Below, piece after piece: positions 1 to 10,509 of a DNA stretch of 64,000 bases. Source of the DNA: Massospora cicadina. Its lineage: Eukaryota > Entomophthoromycota > Entomophthoromycetes > Entomophthorales > Entomophthoraceae. The stretch's first letter is position 1. Every line of letters begins with the position of its first letter. The notes beneath the pieces are model-generated. The model did not search any database. It was not told the origin of the DNA and was given only the letters and a program-made list of their open reading frames with translations. Where the stretch lies: positions 1 to 64,000 of the forward strand of contig JAKSZP010013593.1 of the NCBI GenBank assembly GCA_022478985.1, given 5' to 3'. The translations under genes and the position numbers were made by a program.

Positions 1-126
1 GAACATTACCAAGAATGGCTGTTTGGACACATGACCCCCCATAACAAAAGGACAATCAACACATGGTTCCCCATATGGTTCCTAAAGGTTGATTCTTTCC
101 TTCACACATGCTGCATCCAAGAATAA
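1..126 (+). pseudogene. LINE-A ORF2 C-terminal end (partial)
   Basis: Frame 1 is open from the first base to a TAA at 124-126 (41 codons). It encodes the extreme C-terminus of a LINE ORF2 protein, downstream of the reverse transcriptase and the terminal zinc finger. The peptides EWLFG and WFPIWFL match AWLFG and WIPIWFL at the end of ORF2 in copies A2 and A3. The catalytic part is outside the window, so the state of the gene is unknown. Confidence 0.65.
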
Positions 127-290
127 GCCAGCATAGCCCCCCTTCCCTACCGTCCTAAACTTGGTAATCCTGGAGACAAAAAGAGGGTCCTTGAACCCTC
201 TGGGGTGTATTTTAATTTTTTCAAATTTCATTAGTTTTCTCACTATATCGGAAGTGCTTGTCACCTGGTTGACCTTCCCAGAATAAATAA
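1..290 (+). mobile_element. LINE-A copy A0, 3' end only
   Basis: This is the 3' end of a plus-strand non-LTR retrotransposon whose body lies beyond the left edge. It aligns by eye with the 3' end of copy A3 (41940-42265): the conserved WLFG and F/W-P-I-W-F-L peptide, then a 3' UTR ending in GAATAAATAA. At 291 the sequence switches abruptly to reverse-transcriptase sequence of the same family in the opposite orientation, so A0 seems to have inserted into copy A1. The target duplication cannot be tested because the 5' end is off-window. Confidence 0.75.
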
Positions 291-1180
291 AATTGGGTCA
301 AGGATGAAGTTATACCATAGTAAGATTAAAGGGTCCCCTTGTTGGAGGCCCCTCTGAGGGTGAACCACATCAGTGAGGAAGCCAGGGCCACGCACAGCCA
401 GTTTGGCGGATTTACATAAGCAACACCACCCAATTAATGAACCTATGGGGGAGGTGGAACATGTGGAGACAGGCTTTGAGGTAATTTCAGTTGACTTTAT
501 AATAAGCCTTCTGCTGGTCTAAAATAACAAGTGCCCCAGTAGCTGTGGATTGGTAGACGTTAGCTACAGTGTGTATTTTGTCCCATATAGACTGCTTGGG
601 AATGAAACTAAATTGCTCAGAGGAAATTATATCAGAGTCAACTTCCCTTAGGAGGTTGGCCATAATTTTAGTAAATAATATATTATCTGTGTTAGCAAGT
701 GTTTTGGGGCGCCAGTTGACCAAGTCCAGCTTATCCCCCTTATTATACAGCGTGATTGTGAACGCCTTCTGGCCCCCAGAAAGGAGGTGCGTTTCCAACA
801 GACACTGGTTCATTGAGGCTAGCAACAAAGTGGAGAAGTAAATAAAATATCTCTTATAAAATTAATATGGAATCAAATCTGGACCAGGGCATTTCCTGTG
901 CAGTGCACAGCAAACGGCATACCAGAGTTCATCTCTAGAAATTAAATTCATTAACTACGAGTAATGGGAAACGTGTGGACATGTGAGATATCAAAAAGCT
1001 CTTTAACTTTGACTAGTTCAACTGAATCATAGCAATAAAATTTGAAGTAATAGTTTAGAACTTCGATTGTCACTTCAGCTGGAGTTTCTACAATGGAGTG
1101 GTCCAGCCTCACCTGCATGCAGGCAAGCTCTGTCATGGTGCAAAGAATTTTTGAAAAAATAGGCAGAGCACGTGTCACCC
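291..1180 (-). pseudogene. LINE-A (A1) reverse transcriptase fragment
   Basis: This is the N-terminal half of a LINE reverse transcriptase, which would copy element RNA at a nicked target. On the minus strand 487-828 reads through the conserved blocks NKGDKLDLVNWRPK, FSFIPKQSIWDKI and ALVILDQQKAY. These correspond to the fingers/palm motifs (L-x-NWRPI, FIP-xRS-xWDN and the first catalytic block with D). The FADD block should lie further left but is cut off by A0 at 291. Several stops and frameshifts are present, so it is nonfunctional. Confidence 0.8.
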
Positions 1181-1648
1181 ACGGAAAAATTTCACCTCTA
1201 ACTGGACATAAACGTGATGTGTGTTACCTTACCAGTGCGTTGAGACAAGCAGACACTTCTGCCAACTTTCAATCCCAAGCTGGTTGTAGTCTGCATCAGG
1301 GACATTTGACTCTAGATGGTCCACTTATGCAATAATGCACTTAATGACCGCCAAAGCAGTCTGAGAGCAACGCAATGAGATATGGCGTGCCTGATGGATG
1401 GTGTTTGCTTTGAAGGTTGACCAGGTAGTAAGTGGGTACTCACAGAACAGTTTGGCGAACTTTGGTGCTGAAGTTTTGGTGTCCACCCATGAGGAAAACC
1501 TGGGCAACGTAATATTGGCTGGAAAAAAGGTTGCACCACTTTGGTGCATGTGCTGCTTAGTTCTACAAAGAGAAGAATAATTGACACAACTTATGGTCAG
1601 AGAAATTAATTTCTGATATTGTAAAGTGTGCAACCTGAGACCAAAAGT

Positions 1649-2245
1649 TCAACGGGCAAGAATAAGGTTAATGCGGAACATAGACCTCAGCTGACAGTTG
1701 TGCACATGGGGATGGGACATGTTTGGGAGCAGCGGTGCATGTTTGGGGAGTGTATCAAAAAGCGCAAAGTGGCTTTTAGAACATGTAGTTTGACATGCCC
1801 CTGTGGGGGGGGTAGGCGTAGAAGACCAGCAGTTGGTGTCCGGGTTGGCCCAGCAGTTCATGTCACCCACCACAAATGGATCAGGTGGAAGGGGGAGTGA
1901 AGTTATGGCTGAGAGGAATTTCCTGGCTTTTCTGCGCACAGGTTGAAGCAAAAATAATAACAATAGCATGCACTTTGATGTCCCATGAAAAGGACACTAA
2001 AAGCACATGGCCATCAAGGTACAAATTTTTGAAATAAACTTAAAAATATGGGTTGCAAATATAAGCACCCCCACAGTGCGGTGACAAAAGGAAAGGGAGG
2101 GGAGGAGCATGGTTGCCCATGTTTCTTTGGCACCGTGTGGACAGTGGGTTTCCTGAATGGCCAGGATGTTCATAGATAAATTATTTTTTAAAAAACTTAG
2201 TTTTCTAACCTGGGATGGTGAGGCCTTGAGTCCAGCGATATTCAA
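1649..2245 (-). pseudogene. LINE-A (A1) APE-type endonuclease fragment
   Basis: This is the N-terminal endonuclease domain of LINE ORF2, which nicks target DNA. Read right to left, 2245-1997 gives NIAGLKAS and ILAIQETHCP, the typical start and the catalytic Glu region (QE-x-H). In another frame 1969-1649 gives the VVGDMNCW block, equivalent to GDFN in apurinic endonuclease-like domains. The two pieces are in different frames with stops between, so the gene is decayed. The order endonuclease then RT matches copies A2 and A3. Confidence 0.7.
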
Positions 2246-2659
2246 TGTCCCTATTGTGAAGGATCACTCCCTCAGCCTTAGGTGCCATGGAAAGGGCCCT
2301 CTTGCCCATACTTTGCTAATTTTGCAGCAGCGGTAGCTTTGGACTGCGTACATGGTGCTTTGTATGAGGCCTTGAGAGAATCCTTCACAGTGGTGTATAT
2401 TAATTTTTTGGAGTTTGCTTTGTTTCAACATTTTGGATTGCTGTGCTCCTGTGGTGCATCATCAAAGGTTGACAAAAACTCAGGAGGGAGGTAGATGGAA
2501 GAATCAGTTTTGATTGGTGCTTGGTAATTTTGCTCAGGGAAATCCAATTCACCAACTTTGGTCTGCAGGTTGGATGCCCAATCTGGTTGGTGAGATGATT
2601 ATTGAGATGCCTCAGCTGTTAATCACTCAATGCCATCCTGGGTCTGGGCAGGTGAGATC

Positions 2660-3368
2660 ACAGACGCGGCCATAGCTGCTGATTTGGCCTCTTCTCCACA
2701 GGCCTACTTGGCCTTCTAGCGCTTCTGTGTGGACACAGGTTTAACCTGTATATAACAACCCTGTACGCCCCATGGGAAGGCAGCGTCAGTGTCAATGACA
2801 GGTTCATAATGTGAGTCTGCGCTGCGCATTGCATTGGGGATAATTTCGTTTTGAGTGATGCCCTCTCTGGAAGGGCATGTGTGCTCCTTGTGGCCAAAAG
2901 CATGACAAAAGGTGCAGATATGGGGCGCGCTATCCACCATGACATGGAATGGGCGGGATTCCTGCCCATCAATATTCACAACTGTGGTGTGGGGGATTTT
3001 AGTAAAGTCTTCCATAATAACTGCGGTTGGGGTGATTGTTGCAATTGCTTTGCCTGTGCACAGGTCTGGCATAAGTGTAAAGTGTTTCATTTCAAAGGAG
3101 TGAAGTTACCCATAGCTTTTAAGCTCAACCATGATGTGGTGCTCCAGCGCTGTGCGCTTTATCATTGTGGGGAGAAAGTCGGAGCTAACAAATATTTGGT
3201 TTGATTTCATCCACCAAGTGCGCTTTGTCTCAACCCATTGACCATCCAGGAGACTACCACCACATGCACCTGTGCAGCCTTGTCCGCTGCTTGTTTAGTC
3301 TCAAACCTGAGATCCAACCAACCGTGGGTCATAGAGTGTGGTGCAACATATACTGCATGCAGGAAGTG
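2660..3368 (-). pseudogene. LINE-A (A1) ORF1 with CCHC knuckle, C-terminal part
   Basis: This is the RNA-binding ORF1 protein of the LINE. The frame at 3090-2716 contains CTFCHAFGHKEHTC, a perfect CX2CX4HX4C zinc knuckle, preceded by a short acidic linker and the peptide LCTGKAIATI, which recurs in A2 and A3 as LCTGKAIAII. The gene is interrupted at 3368 by Ty3 element G1a and resumes at 9920-10196. Frame changes upstream of the knuckle show decay. Confidence 0.75.
3364..3368. repeat. Target-site duplication of G1a, left copy
   Basis: AAGTG immediately left of the left LTR is repeated at 9915-9919 immediately right of the right LTR. A 5-bp duplication is normal for Ty3/gypsy integration. Confidence 0.85.
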
Positions 3369-3927
3369 TGTTATAAAATTGGATGGTATCGTTAAGATCT
3401 GCCATATTGTTTGTACAGGTCAAACCCACTGAGCAACAGACAGATGATGTGGGGATGGTTGGTCCTTTGGACACACTTGGAAATATACTAAAAATAGGAG
3501 CAATTGCCCCAATCGACTCTTTTATTTATTTTAATAAATACAGCGATCTTTTGCTGTCCCGCTCTCTCTACTATTAACAATCTACTTTTCTCAATCGCCC
3601 ATCTTGCTTATATACAGCGGCTTCAGATGATAATGCTCTCATAGCTTGGGCTATTCTATTCCGCTGATTCTCCTTGATTTTGGCTTGTTATTCTCTAATT
3701 CTCTATCACCCTAGTTGAGGCTAATTACTTTGTATTTGTCAAATGTCAACATCGCCTTATCTCCTTATCACCTTATTAAAAGCAAATAACAATAAACCCA
3801 TTATATCCCAATATTGCCTCGTCTTGAGGCACTCAAATAATTGTAACTGATATCATGTTTAAGGGATTCTTCCCAATCCGCCCTAGCTTTCCCACGATTA
3901 TCATCCAGTCATATTGGAATTTTGACA
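3369..3927 (-). repeat. G1a 3' LTR
   Basis: This 559-bp LTR is nearly the same as 9356-9914. On the minus strand it starts TGTCAAAATTCC and ends TTATAACA. It holds a TATA-like TATATAAG on the minus strand near 3610 and an AATAAA-like signal near 3535. A purine tract, AAGGAGGGGGTAA on the minus strand, directly precedes it (3928-3940). Confidence 0.9.
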
Positions 3928-3940
3928 TTACCCCCTCCTT
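3928..3940 (-). promoter_or_regulatory. G1a polypurine tract
   Basis: On the minus strand this reads AAGGAGGGGGTAA, next to the 3' LTR. It would prime plus-strand DNA synthesis. The G1b equivalent at 32465-32477 is AAGGATGGGGTAA. Confidence 0.8.
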
Positions 3941-3959
3941 GAATGGATGATAAGGCTCC

Positions 3960-5100
3960 TGTTATTTGTATGGTCAGAGGAACTTTTCATGTACCAAGTT
4001 AATGATCTAACTAATTGCGGGGTCCTTGATGGTATACACGTCAACCTCAGTTATCTCTACAACTTCAAATGGGCCAATCCAAATACTGGCCAGCTTGTGT
4101 TTCCACCTGACCCATGTTAGTCATGGAAGAGAATCATATCGCCTTCCTTGAACTGTGCAACCCCTACATCATATCTGATTGGTGGCTTGATTCCTGATTT
4201 TGGCTAAGCTGAATGAAATGCTTCAGTTTGAAATTTTATCAGAGTGTTTGCCAGGTTAGTCAAATAGCGGTGGGGTTCCGTTCTGCCAGTGTCTTCTACA
4301 CATAAATAAAGTAACGACAGAAGAGCTGGGTGTCAACTATATAGTAGTTGGAAGAGACTCTTTCCCATGGCAGAATGATAACTAATATTATAGGTAAACA
4401 TGGAAGTGGAAAGGAGGGAACTCCAATAAGAAGGTCAATCCGTTGCTAATTTTCATAGTATGTTCACTAAAGTCCCATTAATGCGTTCAACCATTCCATT
4501 GAATTTGGGGTGGTATGGGGTCGTCAGAACCCCACAGATTCCCATAAGCTCGTTCAAATTGGGGAGGATGTGCGAGGTGAAGGTGGTTTCATTATCAGTG
4601 AGAATAAACTGAGGGCAGCCGTGACACTGAATAACGCATTCCATCATGAACTTGGCCACTGTAACCGCCTCCAAGTCTCTTATCACCCTATCTTTGACCC
4701 ACCAGGTCAAGTGGTCGATAGCCACCAGGATGTACTTACACTGGTTGGCTCCTATTGGCAAGGGACCAACAACATTAAGGGAAACCGTGTGCCAAGCAAA
4801 ATGTGGTTTCACTACCCAGTATAAAGTCTTACAGTGGAATGGCTTCTCCACTTGGCACTGATGGCAACAGGAAATAGTTTTGAGAACATCAAAGCTCCTA
4901 CTTTCACAAAAGTACCGGGGCATAACAGCTCCATTGTCTTATGCACCCCACTATATCCGACTGCCTTGTGCGCACTCATAATGATTCCCAGCTGTGCTGA
5001 GGGTCACGGAAAATTCACCATAGAATAGCTGTTCCACTTGTACAGTTCCCCGATCCATTGGAAGATATTTGTTAACATCTCGTTTAATGCTCTGATCACT
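3960..5100 (-). pseudogene. G1a integrase
   Basis: The integrase inserts the cDNA into the genome. Minus-strand 4923-4453 encodes 156 codons with the zinc-binding CCHQC pair, the core block NVVGPLP (the usual first catalytic Asp is Asn here), LTDNETTF with the second Asp, and GMVERINGTL with the catalytic Glu. A C-terminal block, IGPFEVVEI, follows in a separate frame near 4110-4060, typical of the GPY/F module. No chromodomain is seen before the purine tract. The lost Asp and several stops make it inactive. Confidence 0.85.
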
Positions 5101-5149
5101 TAGGGTGGTTCATTGTCATATTTTCCGCTAAGCATCTTATTGTACATCA

Positions 5150-5740
5150 CATCGCTGAGGTCCACCATCTCCATAAAAGTTGGCAATCGAGAAAAACAGT
5201 CAGCGTTCTGATACTTTACTCCTGGCTGATGAAGGATCTCAAAGTCATAAGCCTGCAGCTTAAGAGACCATCGAGGCAAATGGCCTTCAGGCTCTTTGAG
5301 GTTCTGCAACCAGCGTAATGACGCGTGATCTGTTACAACTTTTAAACTTTACCCCATGCAGATAGACTCTGAATTGCTTATACGCGTAGATTACTGCTAA
5401 GCACTCCCACTCAGTCACAGCATAATTACGCTCATGGCAGTTCAGACTTCAACTATAGCATGCTACAGGATGTTCCTCTCCCTCGTCCTCTTTATGAGAA
5501 GTAAAGATCCAACAGCTTAAAGGGATTCATCCATCTGAACAATAAACTTCCAATCAAAGTTTGGATAGCGTAACACCAGTGCACTGATCAACGCCGTACA
5601 AGGTGTATCAAAAGCAGATTGATGACGTTCCGTCCATTTGAACACAGCATCTTTTTTTAAAAACTCAAATAGCGGCCCCCAAATACAGCTAAAATTAGGG
5701 ATAAAGCACCAGTAGTAACTGACCATTCCCAAAAATACTT
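5150..5740 (-). pseudogene. G1a RT connection and RNase H
   Basis: Minus-strand 5732-5517 gives MVSYYWCFIPNFS, the thumb/connection block that follows the RT core, and VFKWTERHQSAFD, the tether before RNase H. 5309-5100 gives LKEPEGHLPRWSLKLQAYDF and NADCFSRLP, the end of RNase H in Ty3 elements. The intervening frame is broken by stops. RNase H would remove the RNA strand during reverse transcription. Confidence 0.8.
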
Positions 5741-5749
5741 AATGTCACA

Positions 5750-6480
5750 TTTACTATTAGGTGTAGTCATTTTGCTGATGGCTTCTACCTTATCTGGCTG
5801 TGGTTTCAGCCTTTTAGAGTCTATCACGAACCCCAGGTATTCCAGCTGATCTTTAAAGAAGTTACATTTTCAAGGTTTAATTTTAATGTTCGCCTCAGCC
5901 AGCTGGCGGAATACTGCTTCTAAGGGATTGAGATTCTCCAAAAAGGTTTGAGAGCAAACGTTAATATCATCAAGGTATACAAGGGTGCATGACAGTTTAA
6001 AGTCACCAAGGTTAGTGTCCATGGCTTGCTGAAATGTAGCCGGGGCGTTGCACAGCCCTTGAGGCATCCACGTCGGTTAAAAAGGCCTTTGGAGGTAATT
6101 ACAGCACATTTCTCCTGTTCTGCTGCAGGTAACTCGATTTGCCAGTAACCTGATATCAAGTCCATCACTGAAAAATAACGGGCTCCCCTAACCAATCCAA
6201 AGCATTGTCAATCCTTTGCAAAGGGTATAAGTCCTTTTTTGTAATACTGTTGAGCTTCTGGTAGTCTATTACTACGCGGTTTAGCCATCCTTCTTCTATA
6301 CAATCAGAATGGGCGAAGCCCACAGACTCTTGGACAGTTCAACATCCCTTGCTCTAGAAACTTGTCAATTTTGTTAGTGATAACGTCTTCCGCTGCCCTT
6401 GATTGGCAGATCAGCTGAGACCTTATAGGGGGATGATCTCCTGTATCTACTTGATGGACCACCCCCAAGCACACCTAAGT
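5750..6480 (-). pseudogene. G1a reverse transcriptase core
   Basis: The RT core is split over at least two frames. Minus-strand 6195-5920 gives YFSVMDLISGYWQIEL, with the first catalytic Asp. 6067-5870 gives MPQGLCNAPATFQQAM and TLVYLDDINVCSQTF, with an intact YLDD catalytic pair, then IKIKP. The frame change lies between GLFNRR and MPQGLC. The catalytic residues are preserved, unlike in sister copy G1b, where YLDD has become stop-LDN. Confidence 0.88.
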
Positions 6481-6709
6481 CATGATTGTTGACAGAAAAA
6501 TCCTCTTGTACTTCTGAAATAAAACTATTGCTTGGCCTTATTGCTCTTCTGATAGTCCTATTAAATTACTCCACGGTACCACCGTTAGTATGCCAGTTGG
6601 TGCCTTGACTGGTAGATTAAATTCTTCCAATGACCCTAAATCATGAATTTGAAGGACCTCGTCTATTGGAAAAAATGTAAATACGCTACAATTTGGTGTC
6701 AGCGGATTT

Positions 6710-7460
6710 TCATTGGTTCGCTATGGAGGTTTGTAACAAAACCTTAATCTCTCCATGTCCCAGAAGTATAATCCCTGGAGCCACATGTGGCTCAAACCGC
6801 GTTTGATGATAGAGCCCAATTACTTCCCCATATAGCCCAATATGCACTTCCACCTCTGGTTCGGTGTTCACTAAGACTTGATGTCCAGAAGGAATAGATA
6901 CGGGCCCTGCAGCTTGAAGAGATATCACTTGATATTCATATATCTGCTGGGGAAGGGGCTGAGTTTTGCGCTTTAGTCGGTGATAGCTAACTGGCATCAC
7001 CCCATCACTATAGGCAAGGTTGATATGGCACATATGCACCAGATCATTCAGTACTCTGCTAGTGGTGAAGTAAATTGGGATCCGATGACCTAGAATGGCG
7101 AGGGTCTCCTCTGTCATATTAATGACAGCCCCAAAATGATGCTGGAAAGCGGTTCCAATTAACAGGCTGTAGTTTTTGTTTGGCAGCACAATCGCCAAAG
7201 CTACAATGACAATGGACCCAAAGTGCAGAGGTAGCGCACTGTAAGCCCCTCAGAGATGGTGCTTACTGCTCTAGAAGATCTGTACACCATTCAATGCTCC
7301 ACATCAGGCTTTAACGTCAACTTCGCCATAAATTTAGTGGAAACTATGTTGACTGGAGCACCAGTATCTATTATAGCGTGAACTCTATTTTTCGCTAAAA
7401 AAAGATCACAGTATGTACACTCAGAATAAGAAGAATATTGAATGTTTAATATGTGAACAT
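6710..7460 (-). pseudogene. G1a aspartic protease and linker to RT
   Basis: This retropepsin would cut the Gag-Pol polyprotein. Near 7385-7345 (minus) the sequence encodes IIDTGAPVNIVST, with the DTGA active site intact. The 162-codon frame at 7198-6710 starts with LPNKNYSLLIGTAF, the second half of the protease dimer fold (the LLIGTD-F block), and continues into a linker of unknown role. A frame break separates the two pieces. G1b has the same layout but with DTG changed to DTC. Confidence 0.8.
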
Positions 7461-7469
7461 TTATGGGAT

Positions 7470-9290
7470 CTCTTTTTCAAGGAAACTCATTATATTTCAC
7501 CGACTTTGGGGTATTCTTTGACAATGGCGTCTATTGGAAGAGCGACGTTTACTCCTTTCAGAGGTGGTGCATCCGTGGCAGAATCAAGCTTATCTGAGGA
7601 AGTTTGATCAAGCATTTGACAGGCATACGGTTTTGGTTGTTCTGTGGACTCTTCTTCCGCTGCCGCCTTGGCTTGAGCTCATGTTACTACGTTTACTCCT
7701 CCAACTGGCTGCTGATATAAAAGTCCATCATCGTACTTAGGGAATTCCGCAGCATATACTACTATTGATTCAGGGATGTTTTGGGTTGGAATCACGGAGG
7801 TAGAGGGTCCCATCTCTCTACTCCGCTTCATCTTTTCCCTGATAGTATTTGTCTTGGTGTATGTAGTTCACATGGCAGTTATGACATGATTTTGATTATT
7901 GACCAGGGTGGCCACATTTATAGCAGTTAACCCCATAAGAGCCACGTCCCTGATTGTCATAAGAGGGTCCAGATCAGAAAGGTTGGGGTCATTTAGAGTA
8001 ACCAGGCCCAGGTCAGTAAGATGATTGTTGACATTTGCATAGCTAGGTCCAGGTCAGTAGCTGGGTTGCTGATGGTTCTCATGACCAGCCCATTGACGCT
8101 GATCAAACTGTTGAGTATAATTCGGCTGAGGACGAGGCGCAAAGTTATAGAAAGGCTGAGGATTGATAAATGGGGCTGGAGTCGGACAAAAGTATTTTCT
8201 GAATAAGAGGGTACAGTAGAGATGGTAGTCTTCCATTCCATATTTGGTGGTAGGAAGTTAGGGGATATGCGACGCAAAAACTGTACAATCCTAAGCAAAG
8301 GTATGTCAACATCCAGAAGTAGAAAAATGACATTGTAAAACTCTTGATATCGATTCACCGCAGAGAGCATGGTGATGCACATGTCAGCTTCCACTAAGTA
8401 CCCTGCCCCAATCAGCACATGGGCTTCCGTTGCGAATCAATCAGTGAACTCCAGGAGGGTCTCATTTCAGCGGAATTCAATTGTTAAGAATTCTGCTTTC
8501 CGCTGTGACATCTTTGAGGTACCCCCAAATAGGCGAAGTACAGTATCCTTCACATCCTTATAGGTGACAGAGCTACTTGGGAGGTAACAGGTGACTTGAT
8601 TGGCACTCCCAACATCTAAGGAAGATATCAACAATTTAGCCTTCCATTTATCAGAGGCACCTTCTGCTGCAAATTCAAACCTTTTTAAGAAAATATGAAT
8701 GTTCTCATTTTGATCAAATGGAGGTAGTTTCTAAATATTAACCTCCTCATCCTGTACACGGTTTTTTGGCCCATACTGAGGAATGAGTCAAGATCTGAAA
8801 GCAGTTTTCTGATGAAAAGCTGTACCAGCGGAAGTTGGGATGTCTGCTGCTTCAGGGGTAGAGTGACCTTCTGCCATGGGCGGCACTGCCATTACTTGAG
8901 GGAATTGGTGCTCTGACTCATAAAAATATCCCATACTACCATCCTGAGTGTAGTAGCTCCAGCCAGCATCATATTCTTCCTTGTATGATGCCCCTTCTTG
9001 ATGGTCATCCTCATCCCATTAAGAAGACTGAGAGGCGCTGGGTGTATTTTTGTTCTGCATACTGCAGCCATTTGGTAGTATCATCCAACCAGTTGGCAAG
9101 TTCCTTGTTTTGTGTCCCAAAATTTTCATTTGGCTAAACGTGCTATCAAGCTGGTGAATGACAGCGTTTCATTCTTAAAGAACTCATACTGTCTTTTGAG
9201 CACCGTGTCTAAGGTAAGTTTAAGTTCCTCATACCTGGCTGGTGCAGTGTTTCATGAAGATTCCCCAGTAACACAGGCTGTGTAAGACAT
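7470..9290 (-). pseudogene. G1a gag
   Basis: This is the structural protein of the virus-like particle. The likely start ATG is at 9290-9288 (minus), encoding MSYTACVTGESS, matching MSYKACIAGESS of G1b. The body is fragmented. A zinc-knuckle relic near 7945-7885 reads CYKCGHPGQ, then a stop, then SKSC; it has the Cys spacing but lacks the histidine. The C-terminal part overlaps a proline/tyrosine-rich stretch near 8050-8230. Many stops are present. Confidence 0.7.
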
Positions 9291-9335
9291 GACTGGCGAC
9301 TGGAGTCACGTAGTAATTAGTGGTTGATCAATGGG

Positions 9336-9355
9336 CCCCCTGTAGTGAGCACCAC
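9336..9355 (-). promoter_or_regulatory. G1a primer binding site
   Basis: On the minus strand, directly after the 5' LTR, the sequence is G-TGGTGCTCACTACAGGG. TGG pairs with a tRNA CCA end, and the site is identical in G1b (27048). The matching tRNA would end GAGCACCA; its identity was not determined. Confidence 0.65.
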
Positions 9356-9914
9356 TGTTATAAAATTGGATCATATTGTTAAATCTGCTGTATTGTTCAT
9401 AAAGGTCAAACCCACTGAGAAACAGACAGATGATGTGGGGATGGTTGGTCCTTTGGACATACTTGGAAATATACTAAAAATAGGAGAAATTGCCCCAATC
9501 AACTCTTTTATTTATTTAATAAATACAGCGATCTTTCACTGTCCCACTCTCTCTACTATTACCAACCTACTTCTCTCAATTGCCCATCTTTCTTATATAC
9601 AGCGGCTTCAGATGATAATGCTCTCATAGCTTGGGCTATTCTATTCTGCCGATTCTCCTCAATTTCGGCTTGTTATTCTCTAATTTTCCATCACCCTAAT
9701 TGTAGGCGATTTACTTTGTATTCATTGAATGTCAACATCGCCTTATTGCCTTATCACCTTATTTAGAGGTGATCCAATAATAACCCATTATATCCCAATA
9801 TTGCCTCATCTCAAGGCACTCAAATAATAGTACCTGATATCATGTTTGGCGAATTCTTCCCAATCTGCCCTAGCTGTCCCAAGATTATCATCCAGTCATA
9901 TTGGAATCACAATA
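9356..9914 (-). repeat. G1a 5' LTR
   Basis: This 559-bp copy has the same length as the left LTR. Its outer end (9908-9914) reads CACAATA where the family consensus is TGTGACA; all five differing bases are transitions. With this end the flanking AAGTG matches the left TSD exactly. Confidence 0.88.
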
Positions 9915-9919
9915 AAGTG
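9915..9919. repeat. Target-site duplication of G1a, right copy
   Basis: AAGTG, identical to 3364-3368, directly after the 559-bp right LTR. Confidence 0.85.
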
Positions 9920-10196
9920 TTTGTACACATATCCACAAAACTTTTCTTAAAGCGCCATATGATTCATAACCAGGAAAAATTGAACCCCGCGCTCCACTGA
10001 TGACAGGGGCTGTGAATGTGAAGTTTTAATGAACTAGTTGCATTTTGCTTGCCAGGCTTAAATCTCTGGGGAAATACTCACCAACTTTCTTATTTTTATC
10101 TAGGTCGCCTGTGTTTCTGGGGCATTTACAAACTTTGGATGGTGCAAAGCCCAATACTGTGCCATTTTGCTTTGTAGACCAACTGCTATCTGACAT
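9920..10196 (-). pseudogene. LINE-A (A1) ORF1 N-terminal part
   Basis: This is the N-terminus of the ORF1 RNA-binding protein, continued at 3368-2660. It has about 55 codons from the ATG at 10196 to a stop near 10026, with the rest in another frame up to the G1a insertion. The similarity to A2/A3 is weak but positional: the spacing from the LINE 5' end to this ATG is about 93 bp, against about 80 bp in A2 and A3. It is clearly broken. Confidence 0.5.
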
Positions 10197-10289
10197 TAGG
10201 TGCACACGAATTTCCTCAAATAGATTAACAAACCTAACTAGTCTTGAATCAATTTGTTGCAATCAGTGATTGCAACGAGAGAGAAAAGC
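9920..10289 (-). mobile_element. LINE-A copy A1, 5' segment
   Basis: This is the 5' remainder of copy A1 beyond the G1a insertion. An ORF1 start at 10196-10194 (minus) encodes MSDSSWST and continues with SKVCKCPRN, resembling the start of ORF1 in A2/A3 (MSKF, SWAKVAS, GPKSSQP). The 5' end on the minus strand reads GCTTTTCTCTCT, matching the GCTTTTCTTTCC start of A2 and A3. Confidence 0.65.
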
Positions 10290-10293
10290 TTTT

Positions 10294-10309
10294 GGGGATA
10301 TGGGCTTTA
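10294..10309. repeat. Target-site duplication of LINE-A copy A2, left
   Basis: GGGGATATGGGCTTTA, 16 bp, is repeated exactly at 15704-15719. It is direct proof that 10310-15703 inserted as a unit. Confidence 0.95.
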
Positions 10310-10509
10310 TTATTTATTATTTGTATGAGGATGGATGACCAGGGGACAGACACATCCGATATGTAGGAGAAAAGAAGAGGTGGAGAAAACAGAAGCGGGA
10401 AAAGAGAGCAAGCAATTAAAGATAACTCAGAATACGACATGGCACACTTTGGTGTAGCTGGGGCCACGGATGGTGGGTGACTAGACCTTGGGTGGTATGG
10501 CGACCCTGG

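Larger units (their letters stand above)
291..3368 (-). mobile_element. LINE-A copy A1, main segment
   Basis: This is a minus-strand LINE colinear with copies A2 and A3. From high to low coordinates it shows ORF1 with a CCHC knuckle, APE endonuclease and the start of the reverse transcriptase. The 3' third is missing from the window because copy A0 interrupts it at 290/291. The 5' part of ORF1 resumes at 9920, across Ty3 element G1a. Stops and frameshifts are scattered throughout, so it is an old dead copy. It is more diverged from A2 and A3 than those are from each other. Confidence 0.8.
3369..9914 (-). mobile_element. Ty3/gypsy element G1a, complete, minus strand
   Basis: This is a complete LTR retrotransposon of 6,546 bp, with two LTRs of 559 bp each and a 5-bp TSD (AAGTG). 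Read right to left the order is 5' LTR, PBS, gag, protease, reverse transcriptase, RNase H, integrase, polypurine tract, 3' LTR, which is the Ty3/gypsy order. No chromodomain follows the integrase. Every gene carries stops or frameshifts. Element G1b at 26489-33037 is the same family with the same LTR length. It sits inside ORF1 of LINE copy A1. Confidence 0.92.
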
